In this document: piece by piece, positions 9,565 to 18,939 of the stretch
Layout of the letters: each line of letters opens with the position of its first letter
Position numbering within the stretch: the stretch's first letter is position 1
Origin: Terrimicrobium sacchariphilum
GTDB taxonomy: Bacteria > Verrucomicrobiota > Verrucomicrobiia > Chthoniobacterales > Terrimicrobiaceae
Assembly: GCF_001613545.1 (NCBI RefSeq)
Contig: NZ_BDCO01000003.1
Span: forward strand, 310,001-374,000
DNA: 64,000 bases
Direction of reading: 5' to 3'
Translations under genes and position numbers: made by a program
Notes under the pieces: model-generated
Told to the model about the DNA's origin: nothing
Seen by the model: the letters and a program-made list of their open reading frames with translations, nothing else
The model's database searches: none

Positions 9565-12500
9565 TCAGTTGGCTTTGAGCAAAACAGTACGGATGCCGAA
9601 CGGACGATGCCAGGCTATTGTCGCGACGGGGTCCTCCAGCAGGTTCACATCCCCGGCGAATGCGAGCGCGGACTTGGGCGTGACCGCCAGGGGCGATGCG
9701 CTGCCCGCCGCATCATAGAGACGTACGACGATCCCTTCGCCAGACTCGGCCACCTTGACTGTTTCGATGATGTGATCGGGGTGCGGCTCGGCGATCAGCG
9801 ATTCCGCAATCCGGGTCGCGCCCTCATGCGCCAGCAGCGGCGTGTTCAACTCGTAGGCCGGACGTACCACTGCTTCCACGGAGAAGCCGCTAACATGAGG
9901 CAGTAGCGAATACGTAAAGGTATGCACTCCGGCATCACCGCGCGGATCAGGATGTCCGCCACCCTTCAGGAGCGACAGGCGAATGCGGCTGCCGAGAACG
10001 GAAAGGCCGTATTTTCCATCATTGAGCAAAGCGACGCCGAAGGCGGATTCCGAAAGATCGGACCATTTGTGCTGACTGACCTCGAAGCGCGCGCGATCCT
10101 CGGCGAAATTGCGGTGAGTGCCGCGCTGGAGATGGCCAAACTGAATCTCGTGCCGGGCGTTCGGCGAGTGAACAGCCAGTTCAAACTCGACCCCGAGATA
10201 ACGGTGGGGCTCGGCCCAATCGACCACCGTCTCAAAGTCTACTTGCGCGGTGTGCGCGTGGACGACGATGTCCTGGGTGATCCGGGAACGTCGACCGAGC
10301 GTGATCGAGCGCCGCAGGCGGGCTTGCAACGGTCCGCAGGCCACGAGAGATAACTCGGCGGGCGAATCCAGCGGCGCGAGCTTGTGCTCGAGATCGGAAT
10401 CGATGTCCCAGTTGTCCCATTGAGCCGGGATGTCCTCGCCAAAGACCAGGGTATTGAGCGGGTTCTTGCCCTCCGTGCGCAGTTCGCGCCCGCTGGAGCG
10501 ATCCAGCCACGAGACGATGCGTCCGGCGTGATCAAATTTCAGGACGGCATGCGGAGTCTCCAGCGTATCATCGGCAAAGCGGAATGGTGGTGACTGATCC
10601 TCTTCCGGTAATCCGACCTCAAGGACGCGTGCTCCGAGCGGTGGGAGATCGATCCGGCCGAGAACACGGCGGCGCTCGCCCCATGGTGTTTCGACCATTT
10701 GTGAGGCGACACCAAGCGGGCAGGGGAGGTCTGCCGAGATCCATCCCGTACGGCGAGTCCAGCCCAGCGTATTATGAATGCTGATCGTCCCGGAGTTTTC
10801 GTCGGAAAGCGTACTGAGGAGTTCGCCTGCGTAGGCGCGACAGTCCGCAACCAACGAGGTGAGTTCGCGGATCGCCTGATCGTGGACGGCCGGAATGGAA
10901 GTTCCTGGCAGAATATCGTGGAATTGGTTCAGCAGGAGCACGCGCCAGAGCTCATCGAGACGCGCAGCATCGGGTTCCTGGCCGGCGAGGCTGGCTCGCG
11001 CTGCGCAGTAATCGAGATTGCGCAGGGCAAACTCCGCGGCGCGGACGAGGCGCTTGATGGCCGCTTGCTGGGTGAGCGTTCCGCGATGGCCTTCAAAGTA
11101 AAGCTCGCCCACATACAGCGGGGCGCGCGGGCTGTCATCCCGCAGATGCGTCATGAATTCGCTCACCGTAGTGTACTCGGCCCGGGGGCAACCTTCGAGA
11201 TCCTTCACCCGCCGCGCTAGCTCGAGCATTTCAAAATCCGGGCCGCCTCCGCCATCGCCGCGTCCGAAGGAAATGAGCCGCGCTTGGTTCACATCGGGGT
11301 GCCGTACGCAGTTCTCGGTCTTGCGAAAGTCCTTCGGTCCGGTGCCCGCGAGTTTGTTAATCAACGTCCCGGGGTCGGGTGCGCAATGAATGTCGTTGAA
11401 GTGCGTGAAAACGCGTGTGCCGTCGATACCCTCCCACCAGAAGGTGTCGTAGGGAAAGCTGTTGGTATCGTTCCAGGTCAGCTTGGTCGTGAGAAAGTAC
11501 TGGATACCGCAACCGGCGAGAATCTGCGGCAACGCGGCGGAATACCCAAAGGTGTCCGGCAGCCAGAACGTATCGGAGGTGTAGTTGAAATGCTTGCGGG
11601 TGAAGCGGCGTCCGACGAGGAACTGGCGGATCAAGGCCTCGCCCCCGGCGAGATTCACATCGGGCTCGATCCACACGCCGCCGTTGGGTTCCCAGCGACC
11701 TTCCGCGACGCGCTGCTTGATCCCCTCAAAGACATCGGGGTACCCCTCGCGCATGAAGTCTGCATGCAGTGCCGAGCTCTGGACGAAACGGTACTCCGGA
11801 TACTGCTCCATCAGCCGCAGGACATTGGAGTAGGTGCGGGCGCACTTGCGCTTCGCCTCCGCGACCGTCCAAAGCCAGGCGGTATCCATATGCGAGTGGC
11901 CGATCAAACCGGCGCGGGGAGCGACGTCCCCGTTGCGGCAAGCCAGCTCGGGCGCGAGGATTTCCCGGGCGCGGCGTACTCCTGCCCGCCAATCGTCCTC
12001 CAAAACCTCGCCCGGTTCTTCCCACAGGACGGCGTAAACTTCATCCAGCGCGGCCAGCAGGCGACCTTTGCGAAAGCTTCGGTCGGAGAGTGCCTCGGCC
12101 AGCGTGCGGATCGTGTGCAAATCGACGACAAAGTCCTTCACCTCCTCATCCCGCGTGGCGACATGCAGGCCCTTGAAGCACCTGATGAAAGGCGGACGGT
12201 AGGCATCCTGCGTGTGCACGGAATCCCCAGGGTGTGCGCCCACGATGGGATGACCGGCATAGGCTTCCAGCAGGATTTCGAAAACCTTTCCTGCACGAGG
12301 CGACTGCGCGATCATCAGAGCCCGGTGGTCGCCGCGCTGCCACTTGTAGTCTGCGTGGTTAAAGATCCCGCAGGCCTTGCCGTTGACAAAGAGCAGGCTT
12401 TCGCAGCCCCCGGTTTCAGCCACGAGATAGACCGGCCCGTCATAGTCGCGGTCGGCAGTCCATTCCGTGCGGAACCACGCGCTGCCACCTTCGCATCCCC

Positions 12501-12681
12501 AGGTCTGTCCTGCCTGATACGGGTTCCAGGTCTGTTCCCCGCCAGCCGCAGGCGGAGGAGTGAGATGGTCGGAGGTTTCGAAAAACGAGCCTTCGAGCTC
12601 ACGGGAGGGGCGATGAATCAGATTGCGATAGGTGGCTTCGATGCGGGCCAGCTTCGCGAGGGTTTGCGGCGAGGAGATCAC
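9565..12681 (-). CDS. GH38 alpha-mannosidase
   Basis: 1,038 residues, the usual size for bacterial GH38. An N-terminal beta-domain (about 40-170) precedes the catalytic barrel with GHSHMDTAWLW (261-271), whose His264 and Asp266 should bind zinc. FWLPDTFGYSAALPQI carries the nucleophile Asp376. The rest forms the beta-sandwich part of the family. It releases alpha-linked mannose. No signal peptide is seen, so probably cytoplasmic. The start is a GTG at 12681; no ATG precedes the conserved region and no clear ribosome binding site is visible, so the exact start is uncertain. Confidence 0.9.
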   Translation of the reverse strand: MISSPQTLAKLARIEATYRNLIHRPSRELEGSFFETSDHLTPPPAAGGEQTWNPYQAGQTWGCEGGSAWFRTEWTADRDYDGPVYLVAETGGCESLLFVNGKACGIFNHADYKWQRGDHRALMIAQSPRAGKVFEILLEAYAGHPIVGAHPGDSVHTQDAYRPPFIRCFKGLHVATRDEEVKDFVVDLHTIRTLAEALSDRSFRKGRLLAALDEVYAVLWEEPGEVLEDDWRAGVRRAREILAPELACRNGDVAPRAGLIGHSHMDTAWLWTVAEAKRKCARTYSNVLRLMEQYPEYRFVQSSALHADFMREGYPDVFEGIKQRVAEGRWEPNGGVWIEPDVNLAGGEALIRQFLVGRRFTRKHFNYTSDTFWLPDTFGYSAALPQILAGCGIQYFLTTKLTWNDTNSFPYDTFWWEGIDGTRVFTHFNDIHCAPDPGTLINKLAGTGPKDFRKTENCVRHPDVNQARLISFGRGDGGGGPDFEMLELARRVKDLEGCPRAEYTTVSEFMTHLRDDSPRAPLYVGELYFEGHRGTLTQQAAIKRLVRAAEFALRNLDYCAARASLAGQEPDAARLDELWRVLLLNQFHDILPGTSIPAVHDQAIRELTSLVADCRAYAGELLSTLSDENSGTISIHNTLGWTRRTGWISADLPCPLGVASQMVETPWGERRRVLGRIDLPPLGARVLEVGLPEEDQSPPFRFADDTLETPHAVLKFDHAGRIVSWLDRSSGRELRTEGKNPLNTLVFGEDIPAQWDNWDIDSDLEHKLAPLDSPAELSLVACGPLQARLRRSITLGRRSRITQDIVVHAHTAQVDFETVVDWAEPHRYLGVEFELAVHSPNARHEIQFGHLQRGTHRNFAEDRARFEVSQHKWSDLSESAFGVALLNDGKYGLSVLGSRIRLSLLKGGGHPDPRGDAGVHTFTYSLLPHVSGFSVEAVVRPAYELNTPLLAHEGATRIAESLIAEPHPDHIIETVKVAESGEGIVVRLYDAAGSASPLAVTPKSALAFAGDVNLLEDPVATIAWHRPFGIRTVLLKAN

Positions 12682-12766
12682 AGTTTGGAAAGAGAGATGA
12701 CGAAGGGAGAAATTGACTCATCCCGGGCAGAGCGTCGTGCCTGGCGGGGCGGTGCCGCCGCTTGCA

Positions 12767-12797
12767 GGGATGCCGGTTATTTGGTCCCCGGCATCCC
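12767..12797. terminator. Hairpin between GH38 and the PEP-CTERM gene
   Basis: A perfect 10-bp stem, GGGATGCCGG with CCGGCATCCC, around an 11-nt loop. It follows the stop of the gene at 12823-14196 and precedes the GH38 gene. Without a T-run it may be a weak or factor-assisted terminator. Confidence 0.45.
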
Positions 12798-12822
12798 CGT
12801 TTCAAAGGACGTCAGGAAGGGC

Positions 12823-14196
12823 TTACGCGCGGCGGCGGCGATAGGCGATCATCGCGCCGGTCAACGCCATGCCGAGGATCATGGTGCCGATGGTGGACGG
12901 TTCGGGTACGGTCACTGCGAGGGTTCCCGAGGTGTAAAGCGACGAGGTATCCCAGGTCAGGCCGCCGCTGAGTGTCGGCAGGAGGATGTCCGCAAAGGTG
13001 CCGGAGATGGCGATATTCCCGCCCGAGATATTCTCAAACAGATGGAGGACATCCCCGTTGACCCAGGTGTAGGCGCCCTTGTCGGTTAGGCTCAGGGTGA
13101 TGTTGTTGGCGTTGAGGCTGGCGAGCTTCACGATGTCGTAGGTATTGCTCGCTCCGCCGACATCGAAGACAAAGGTGGATGCGGACGATGCGCTTACAGG
13201 TCCATTGAGGAGCAGCGTGCCGATGTTGCCCGTACCGGCCGCGCCTGCATTGAGCGTACCGGAGGAGCTGAAGGTGAAGCCTGTGGTGGAGGTGATTCTG
13301 CCGGTACCGGCCAGCGTACCGCCCGAGATCACATAGGCTCCAGCGCCGGTGTGGGTGCCGTTAACCGCCAGAGTGCCGCCGGAGACGGTCGTCACGCCAG
13401 TGTAGGTATTGGTTCCGGAGAGCGTGAGGGAATGCGCTCCGGCCTTGGTTAGCGAGAGAACCGGGTGATTGCCAGACGTACCATTGGAAATGGTACCCGA
13501 AAATGTTGAGTCAGTGCCGCCGCCGGGTCCATTGCTGGGGTCGATGGTCAGAGTGGGATCGAAGTTACCGCTGCCGTCTACTGTGATAGAGGACAGGGAC
13601 GAAGTTGACGAAATGCCTGCCACCGTTTGCCCAACCGATTTCAGGACCAGTGAGGCAGTGTCGCTACCGAAGATCACGGTCGTGTTCGTAGGCAACGCAT
13701 TGGCAGCTTTCGTAAACAGGGAGCCGGAGGCGATGGTCGTATTGCCCGTGTAGGTATTTGCACCGTTCAGGTTGAGAATGTCGTTCCCGGCTTTGGTCAA
13801 GCCATTGGAACCCGTGATTGTTGAGAATATGTTGCTGCTGCCACCGCCTGCTGCCGTGATGGTTCCATTGATGGTGATCGTGCCGCCAGTGATAGTATAG
13901 CCCTTGGTATTGAAGGTGAGGTTGTTCACCGTAATTGGCGTTCCCAAGGTAACAGTACCTGCTGTTCCGCCAAAGATTGCGCTGTCATTGTTAGCGTTGG
14001 TCCAAACGGAGTCCGTCGAACCGTTGCTCCAGAAGGAGCTCGTCGTATTCCAGGTGCCGCTGCCTCCTGCCGGGCTGGTGGGCACTCCGGTCGGATCCCA
14101 GGTGAGGTTGGCCGCTTGAGCGGAAGAGAAGAGCGCAGGCAGGACGACTGCCGCCGTGAGGGGGAGAATGCGTAGAGAGGATGGGAGCTTCGTCAT
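12823..14196 (-). CDS. Autotransporter-type beta-strand repeat protein with PEP-CTERM tail
   Basis: 457 residues. The signal peptide covers about 1-31 (PLTAAVVLPALFSSAQA). The body is made of Gly/Thr/Asn-rich beta-helix-like repeats, including the tell-tale units LTKAGNDILNLNGANTYTG and LTKAGAHSLTLSGTNTYTG. The tail is VPEPSTIGTMILGMALTGA followed by RRRR, a PEP-CTERM sorting signal read by an exosortase, which is not in this window. It is probably a surface or extracellular-matrix protein. The start is ATG at 14196, preceded by GGGAG at 4 nt. Its promoter region shares three operator-like sites with the divergent SGNH gene. Confidence 0.85.
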   Translation of the reverse strand: MTKLPSSLRILPLTAAVVLPALFSSAQAANLTWDPTGVPTSPAGGSGTWNTTSSFWSNGSTDSVWTNANNDSAIFGGTAGTVTLGTPITVNNLTFNTKGYTITGGTITINGTITAAGGGSSNIFSTITGSNGLTKAGNDILNLNGANTYTGNTTIASGSLFTKAANALPTNTTVIFGSDTASLVLKSVGQTVAGISSTSSLSSITVDGSGNFDPTLTIDPSNGPGGGTDSTFSGTISNGTSGNHPVLSLTKAGAHSLTLSGTNTYTGVTTVSGGTLAVNGTHTGAGAYVISGGTLAGTGRITSTTGFTFSSSGTLNAGAAGTGNIGTLLLNGPVSASSASTFVFDVGGASNTYDIVKLASLNANNITLSLTDKGAYTWVNGDVLHLFENISGGNIAISGTFADILLPTLSGGLTWDTSSLYTSGTLAVTVPEPSTIGTMILGMALTGAMIAYRRRRA

Positions 14197-14244
14197 ACTC
14201 CCACCGCTATTAACCCCATTCGTGACGCGAACTACCATTTTGTC

Positions 14245-14300
14245 ACGCATGACGTTGCGTAAATGCACGCAATATTGCACATCTCCGCAACGAGATGCGG
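14245..14300. promoter_or_regulatory. Candidate LacI-family operators, copies 4 and 5
   Basis: ACGCATGACGTTGCGT at 14245-14260 and CCGCAACGAGATGCGG at 14285-14300, 40 bp apart and head to head. Between them lies the short palindrome GCAATATTGC (14269-14278). They sit between divergent genes, 49 bp and 47 bp from the two start codons. Confidence 0.65.
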
Positions 14301-14346
14301 GACCTTCCCATTGCGCGGAGGAAACGAGAAATTACCCTTTTGAAAA

Positions 14347-15678
14347 ATGGCCTCCTCACTCTTCTCCCTGCGCTGCGTGCTCATCGCGCTTGCCCTGCCT
14401 GCTGTCCTCACCGTCTCAAACCTTCATGCAGACCCGGAGAAGGGCTTTTTCCTGAAGAACGGAGATCGCGTCGTCTTCTACGGCGACAGCATCACGGATC
14501 AGCGGCTGTATACGAGTTTCGTTGAGACCTACGTTCTTACTCGTTTCCCGACGATGGACATCACTTTCGTCCACTCGGGATGGGGAGGGGATACCGTCGC
14601 CGGAGGCAAGACGAGCGGCAGCATCGATACCCGCCTGGAGCGCGACGTCTTCGTTTACAAGCCCACCGTCATGACCGTGATGCTCGGGATGAACGACGGA
14701 CGGTATCGCCCCTTTGACCAGCAGCTTTTCGACGCCTATCGCACGGGAATGGCTTCCATCGTGGAAAAGGCGAGGGAGCGTTTCCCTGACATTCGTATCA
14801 CGCTGCTTCGTCCCACTCCCTACGACGAAGTCACCCGCGGTCTCGATGGCAAGGTTGCGGGCGGCTACAATCCCGTCCTCATTCGCTTCGGTGATGCGGT
14901 GCAAAAGATCGCCGAGGATAACAACCAGACCGTCATCGACCTGAACGCCCCCATGGTCGCGCTGCTGGAAAAGGCAAAATCACTCGATGCTCCCGTTTCC
15001 GAGAAAATCATTCCCGACCACATCCACCCCCTCAAGGCAGGGCAGCTTGCGATGGCTTTCGAACTGCTTCGCGCCTGGAACGCTCCGTCTCTCGTCACCG
15101 ATGTCGGCATCGACGTGGCGAACCGCAAGTTTACCGCCGCAGCCAACACCAAAGCGACGGATCTCGCCATCGCGGATGGCAAGATTTCATGGACCCAGCT
15201 CGATGATGCCCTTCCCATGCCGGTGGACCGTGAGAACCCGGAAACGGCGCTCGTGCTCCGCTGCATCGACTTCGACGGTTTGCTCGATCAGCAGACGCTT
15301 CGCGTCACCGGTGCCGATGGTCCCGCTTACCGCCTCCTCATCGATGGCCAGACAATGGGCGAGTTCACCAGTGCCCAGCTTTCCGAGGGTATCAACCTCG
15401 CCAAGCTCCCCACTCCGATGATCGCCCAGGCGGAAAAGGTTCACGATCTGACCTTGAAGCGCACTGCGCTGGTTCAAACCCGCCGCAACACCTTCCAGGT
15501 TCCCTATGCCAATAGTGAAGAGCCGATCAAGGGCAACCTCGAGCGGCTTATGGGCTCGCTCGATGACGCCGCGGAGTCGGCGCGCTCCATCCAGCGCCAG
15601 ATGGCGGTTCCCGTTCCTCATCGCTACGAGCTAGTGCCTGTCTCCAGTCCCGCCCCGGAAAAGACCGCGGCCCGATAA
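14347..15678 (+). CDS. Secreted SGNH/GDSL-type hydrolase, paralogue
   Basis: 443 residues. The signal peptide is about 1-28 (CVLIALALPAVLTVSNLHA). Block I is VVFYGDSITDQRLYTSF, block II HSGWGGDTVAGG, block III MLGMNDGRYRPF and block V IIPDHIHPLKAGQLAMA. It shares overall plan and length with the gene at 5697, including the long C-terminal part, so the two probably arose by duplication and may act on different ester groups. The role as a glycan esterase is inference. Two operator-like sites lie directly upstream. Confidence 0.8.
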   Translation: MASSLFSLRCVLIALALPAVLTVSNLHADPEKGFFLKNGDRVVFYGDSITDQRLYTSFVETYVLTRFPTMDITFVHSGWGGDTVAGGKTSGSIDTRLERDVFVYKPTVMTVMLGMNDGRYRPFDQQLFDAYRTGMASIVEKARERFPDIRITLLRPTPYDEVTRGLDGKVAGGYNPVLIRFGDAVQKIAEDNNQTVIDLNAPMVALLEKAKSLDAPVSEKIIPDHIHPLKAGQLAMAFELLRAWNAPSLVTDVGIDVANRKFTAAANTKATDLAIADGKISWTQLDDALPMPVDRENPETALVLRCIDFDGLLDQQTLRVTGADGPAYRLLIDGQTMGEFTSAQLSEGINLAKLPTPMIAQAEKVHDLTLKRTALVQTRRNTFQVPYANSEEPIKGNLERLMGSLDDAAESARSIQRQMAVPVPHRYELVPVSSPAPEKTAAR

Positions 15679-15716
15679 AATATGAGTTCGCTCCCGAGCG
15701 GAGGATTGGCGAGATC

Positions 15717-15732
15717 ATGCAACGACATGCGT
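15717..15732. promoter_or_regulatory. Candidate LacI-family operator, copy 6
   Basis: ATGCAACGACATGCGT, 176 bp before the GH5 start and 38 bp after the SGNH stop. It matches the best copy at 15 of 16 positions. It would control the GH5 gene. Confidence 0.6.
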
Positions 15733-15907
15733 AAGGTGCGTGTTGCTGCCGTCAAATCCATGAGCCACGTTCACACCGCAGCCAAGAACAAGCTCCCTGA
15801 GTTCCACTCGTCCGCCTGCATGGCGAGATGAGCTCTCAGGACTTCCCCAGTTATCCCACCTGAATAATCCGACTGCTTCGACACTCAAGCCGTACACCAG
15901 TTCCGCC

Positions 15908-17065
15908 ATGATCCGATCCCATCTCAAGCGCCTCCTCCCTCGTTTCCTTGCCCTGCTTTGCCTTGCCGCCGCACCTGCCACGGCACAAACGAAGCCGGTT
16001 GCTGCACCAGTCGCTACACCTTCTCCCGCTGAAGACGCCATATGGCTGAAAGTAAAGGGCGATCAGATCGTTACCTCTCCGCTCAGCGAAGGGGGAGAAA
16101 AACCATTCATCCCGGTTGGGATCGGCTATTGCCGAGATGTCATCATCAAAGCCCAGGACGACGCGGTGATGAAGTTTTGCAAGGACCGGCACCTCAATAC
16201 GGTGAGGCTTTCCTTTTACCTTCTCAACTTCAATGGCAAGAAGGACCGGCCTATCGATGTCGAGGCCCACATCCGAGATTTCATCGATCCTGTCGTTGAG
16301 GCGGCACGCAGGCACAAGATGTATGTGATCCTGGATGATCACGAGTACCTGAGCGCGCCGATCGATGAAGCCACCGCTCGCGAGAAGCAGAACGCAAAGA
16401 TCTGGGATGAAGCCACCATCCAAAAGTGGATCGACGGATGGGTGGCGGTCGCCACGCACTACCGCGACAACCCTTATGTGCTCGGGTACGAACTGATGAA
16501 TGAGCCGCACGATATCACCCCGCAGGCCGCGCGAGACGCCTTGACCCGCTGCCTGAAAGCGATTCGTGAGGTGGACAAAAAGCACATCGTTCTCCTTGGA
16601 AATAACAACTGGTCCCACTCCCGTTCGATGGAAAAAACCTGGGGAGAAACTGCCTCTACCGTCGATGCGCCTTACAACAACGTCGTTTTTGCCTTCCACG
16701 ATTATCCCGAGGATGATCACCCGTGGAAGGTTGAAAAGAACATCACCGCGTTCCGGGATAAACATAATGTCCCCGTGCTTTGCACGGAATTCGGCGCCAC
16801 GCATTGGAACAAGAGCGAGACCGTATGCCGGGAATTTGAGACGGGCATGGTGACTGTCTTTGCCAAGGAGAACGTCGGCTGGATGATATGGGCGCTTGGC
16901 AAGCTCGAGGACAATCCCCGCAACTCCTACAATGAAGTGGACAAAGTCGGCATGGGCCCTCCGCGCCAGTATGATTCCTGCGCCTACAGCGACATCTGGA
17001 TCCCGGCGGCCCGCATCCTGGCCAGTCCATTTCCGGAGCCTGCCGGGGCAGCCGCAGCTAAATAG
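15908..17065 (+). CDS. Secreted GH5 family glycoside hydrolase
   Basis: 385 residues. Signal peptide about 1-26 (FLALLCLAAAPATA), then a Pro/Ala linker to about residue 42. The TIM barrel shows LNTVRLSFYL, the acid/base Glu199 in YELMNEPHD, the HDYPEDDHPW loop and the nucleophile Glu294 in VLCTEFGATHW. GH5 includes endo-mannanases and endo-glucanases; the surrounding mannose-specific genes favour a mannanase or mannosidase, but the subfamily cannot be fixed by eye. It would make the oligosaccharides that the cytoplasmic enzymes of the locus consume. Confidence 0.85.
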   Translation: MIRSHLKRLLPRFLALLCLAAAPATAQTKPVAAPVATPSPAEDAIWLKVKGDQIVTSPLSEGGEKPFIPVGIGYCRDVIIKAQDDAVMKFCKDRHLNTVRLSFYLLNFNGKKDRPIDVEAHIRDFIDPVVEAARRHKMYVILDDHEYLSAPIDEATAREKQNAKIWDEATIQKWIDGWVAVATHYRDNPYVLGYELMNEPHDITPQAARDALTRCLKAIREVDKKHIVLLGNNNWSHSRSMEKTWGETASTVDAPYNNVVFAFHDYPEDDHPWKVEKNITAFRDKHNVPVLCTEFGATHWNKSETVCREFETGMVTVFAKENVGWMIWALGKLEDNPRNSYNEVDKVGMGPPRQYDSCAYSDIWIPAARILASPFPEPAGAAAAK

Positions 17066-17123
17066 TCAAAATAACGGCGCCGACTGCTCTTTATCGATGC
17101 CAGCTCCCCGAATCCTTATCGAA

Positions 17124-17648
17124 ATGAAAAAATATCGCGTATTGTTCCTTGTCCTGCTGCTGCCAATGATCGCGCGCTGCGAGGAGCCTATTGTTGAGTT
17201 GTTTCCACCGACCGTGACCTCAAAATACAAGGGAGGCTGCGGCACGTTTGGGAAGGCAAGCGTCGAGCCGCGGCAGGGTGAAGCACCGATTAATCTCACG
17301 GTCACCGCCTGGAAGTCTGGAATCATGTGGTGGTTCGCCAACCATACCCAGATACCTCGTGGAGCTGTCGAGTCTTGGGGGAACTATGCCATCCGGGTCG
17401 AGTTTCGAATGCTGGACAACGCCCAAAACGTCACGGTAAAGGCCTCCTGGAGAGGCGTGGCTGAGCCAGCGATATTCTCGGAGCAGACAATGGCCTCCGT
17501 GGATGTCGAGGCTAATGCCTGGACTGCGATCACCCTTCCTGCGCCGGACATTTCGGCTTGGGACGCTGATCGTATCAATGGGCTCGGTCTGGAGTTTCCT
17601 GAAGGGCATTACGAGATACGCAAAATCGATATCGTCCCGGCGCCCTGA
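17124..17648 (+). CDS. Small secreted protein, possibly carbohydrate-binding
   Basis: 174 residues. The N-terminus MKKYRVLFLVLLLPMIARC is a signal peptide or possibly a lipoprotein signal. The mature part is rich in beta-strands (IRVEFRMLDNAQNVTVKASW, INGLGLEFPEGHYEIRKIDI), a pattern like CBM-type beta-sandwiches that end with a strand reading out bound sugar. The ATG at 17124 is preferred because it begins the hydrophobic core; an in-frame ATG at 17097 would add nine residues. It follows the GH5 gene by 58 bp and is probably cotranscribed. The function is unproven. Confidence 0.6.
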   Translation: MKKYRVLFLVLLLPMIARCEEPIVELFPPTVTSKYKGGCGTFGKASVEPRQGEAPINLTVTAWKSGIMWWFANHTQIPRGAVESWGNYAIRVEFRMLDNAQNVTVKASWRGVAEPAIFSEQTMASVDVEANAWTAITLPAPDISAWDADRINGLGLEFPEGHYEIRKIDIVPAP

Positions 17649-17753
17649 CCATCCTTTCCAAAAGGAAATAACTTTCCATTTCGGCTGTGGAACTCTTGCG
17701 AGGCGTTCCACGGTGCGGTATTTTTTCCTGCCTCCCAGGCTTGAGACCGCCGC

Positions 17754-18806
17754 ATGCCCTCGAATACCCCTACCCAGAAAGACATTGCTGAGGCCGCAAG
17801 AGTTTCCGGATCGACTGTCAGCCGAGCTTTGCGCAATGATCCCACCATTCCCTCGGAGACCCGCGAGAGAATCATGCGCGTGGCGCGGGATCTCGGCTAT
17901 CGCCCAAACCCATTCGTTAACGCGAACATGCTCAATGTTCGACGTCCCAATCGCAAACACACAAAAGCGATCCTGGCCTACATCACCCCGATTCCCCTCA
18001 ACGAATATTTCGCGATCGTTCCGCAGAGGGAAATCTCCTACAACGGCGCCTGCAAGCGGGCCGACGAACTCGGCTTTCAGGTCGATCCCGTGCCGATCAA
18101 GGAGAACGGCGTCTACCTGAGCAGCAGGCGGTGCACGGAGATCCTGCTGGCCCGGGGCGTTCAGGGGATCGTTTTTGCCATGTTTGAGAATCCCTATGTT
18201 CGCTTCCATCTGGACTGGGATCGTTTTGCCGTCGCCACCCACGATTTTCGCATGGTTCAGCCGCGCTTTTCCGAGGCTGGGTCGAACCACTATCTGAATA
18301 CCCAAAAGATCCTCCGCAACCTCAACCACCTCCGTTACAAACGAATCGGCCTGGCCATTCCTGCCCGGGCCGATCGATACACGCAGGGAGCCTTTAGCGC
18401 GGCGTTTTGCCTCTACCGGGACACTCAGCCGAAGGTTAATCAGATCGCGCGGTTCACCCCCAGCGCGCTGAAGGATTGGAACCGTGAAAATTTCCTCAGC
18501 TGGTACAAGAAGGCGAAACCGGATGCGATCATCTGCATCTCAGACGACATCCTGAGCTGGCTTCAGGACGCCGGAGTGAGTGTGCCTCAGGATGTCGGCC
18601 TGGCCAGTCTGGCCTGGGAGCGCGAAAAAGAGCCTGCCGGCTGGAGCGGGATATACCAGCAGCACGAAATGGTCGGAGCCGCAGCTGTCCAGCTCGTTGT
18701 CGATCAGCTGATGCTAAACGAGCGCGGAAAGCCCCGCTATCCCAAAACCATCCTCATCGACGGCGAATGGGTCCCCGGGAGTACTCTTTGCCAGCAGGGA
18801 CTCTGA
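17754..18806 (+). CDS. LacI-family transcriptional regulator
   Basis: 350 residues. The N-terminal helix-turn-helix reads DIAEAARVSGSTVSRALRND, followed by GYRPNPFVNANMLNVRR, the hinge region. The rest resembles the periplasmic-binding-protein-like effector domain (GVQGIVFAMFENPY, KRIGLAIPARADRYTQG, PDAIICISDDILSWLQ). It most likely binds a sugar and represses, or in this phylum sometimes activates, the mannan-type locus before it. The seven copies of RYGCAACGASATGCGT around 1-18.9 kb are the obvious candidate operators (inference). No copy is seen directly upstream of its own start. Confidence 0.9.
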   Translation: MPSNTPTQKDIAEAARVSGSTVSRALRNDPTIPSETRERIMRVARDLGYRPNPFVNANMLNVRRPNRKHTKAILAYITPIPLNEYFAIVPQREISYNGACKRADELGFQVDPVPIKENGVYLSSRRCTEILLARGVQGIVFAMFENPYVRFHLDWDRFAVATHDFRMVQPRFSEAGSNHYLNTQKILRNLNHLRYKRIGLAIPARADRYTQGAFSAAFCLYRDTQPKVNQIARFTPSALKDWNRENFLSWYKKAKPDAIICISDDILSWLQDAGVSVPQDVGLASLAWEREKEPAGWSGIYQQHEMVGAAAVQLVVDQLMLNERGKPRYPKTILIDGEWVPGSTLCQQGL

Positions 18807-18870
18807 ACGCCTTCTGCGAGTTCTCCCGTCGAACATTGCGTGGTAATCCAGCAGCCCGTGACCCTCTTTT

Positions 18871-18886
18871 ACGCAACGACATGCAT
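18871..18886. promoter_or_regulatory. Candidate LacI-family operator, copy 7
   Basis: ACGCAACGACATGCAT, 54 bp upstream of the vccB start codon and 65 bp after the LacI stop. The location suggests that the Verru_Chthon cassette is under the same regulator as the sugar genes. Confidence 0.6.
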
Positions 18887-18939
18887 AAACCGCCGGTTGT
18901 TAACCAGGATCGGGCGTATTTATTACGTATGAGACCCTC

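Noticed and set aside
11284-13089. Open frame of 601 codons on the plus strand across the GH38 gene
   Set aside because: It is antisense to a well-supported GH38 with all catalytic motifs; long antisense frames are common in GC-rich genes. No motif or signal supports it.
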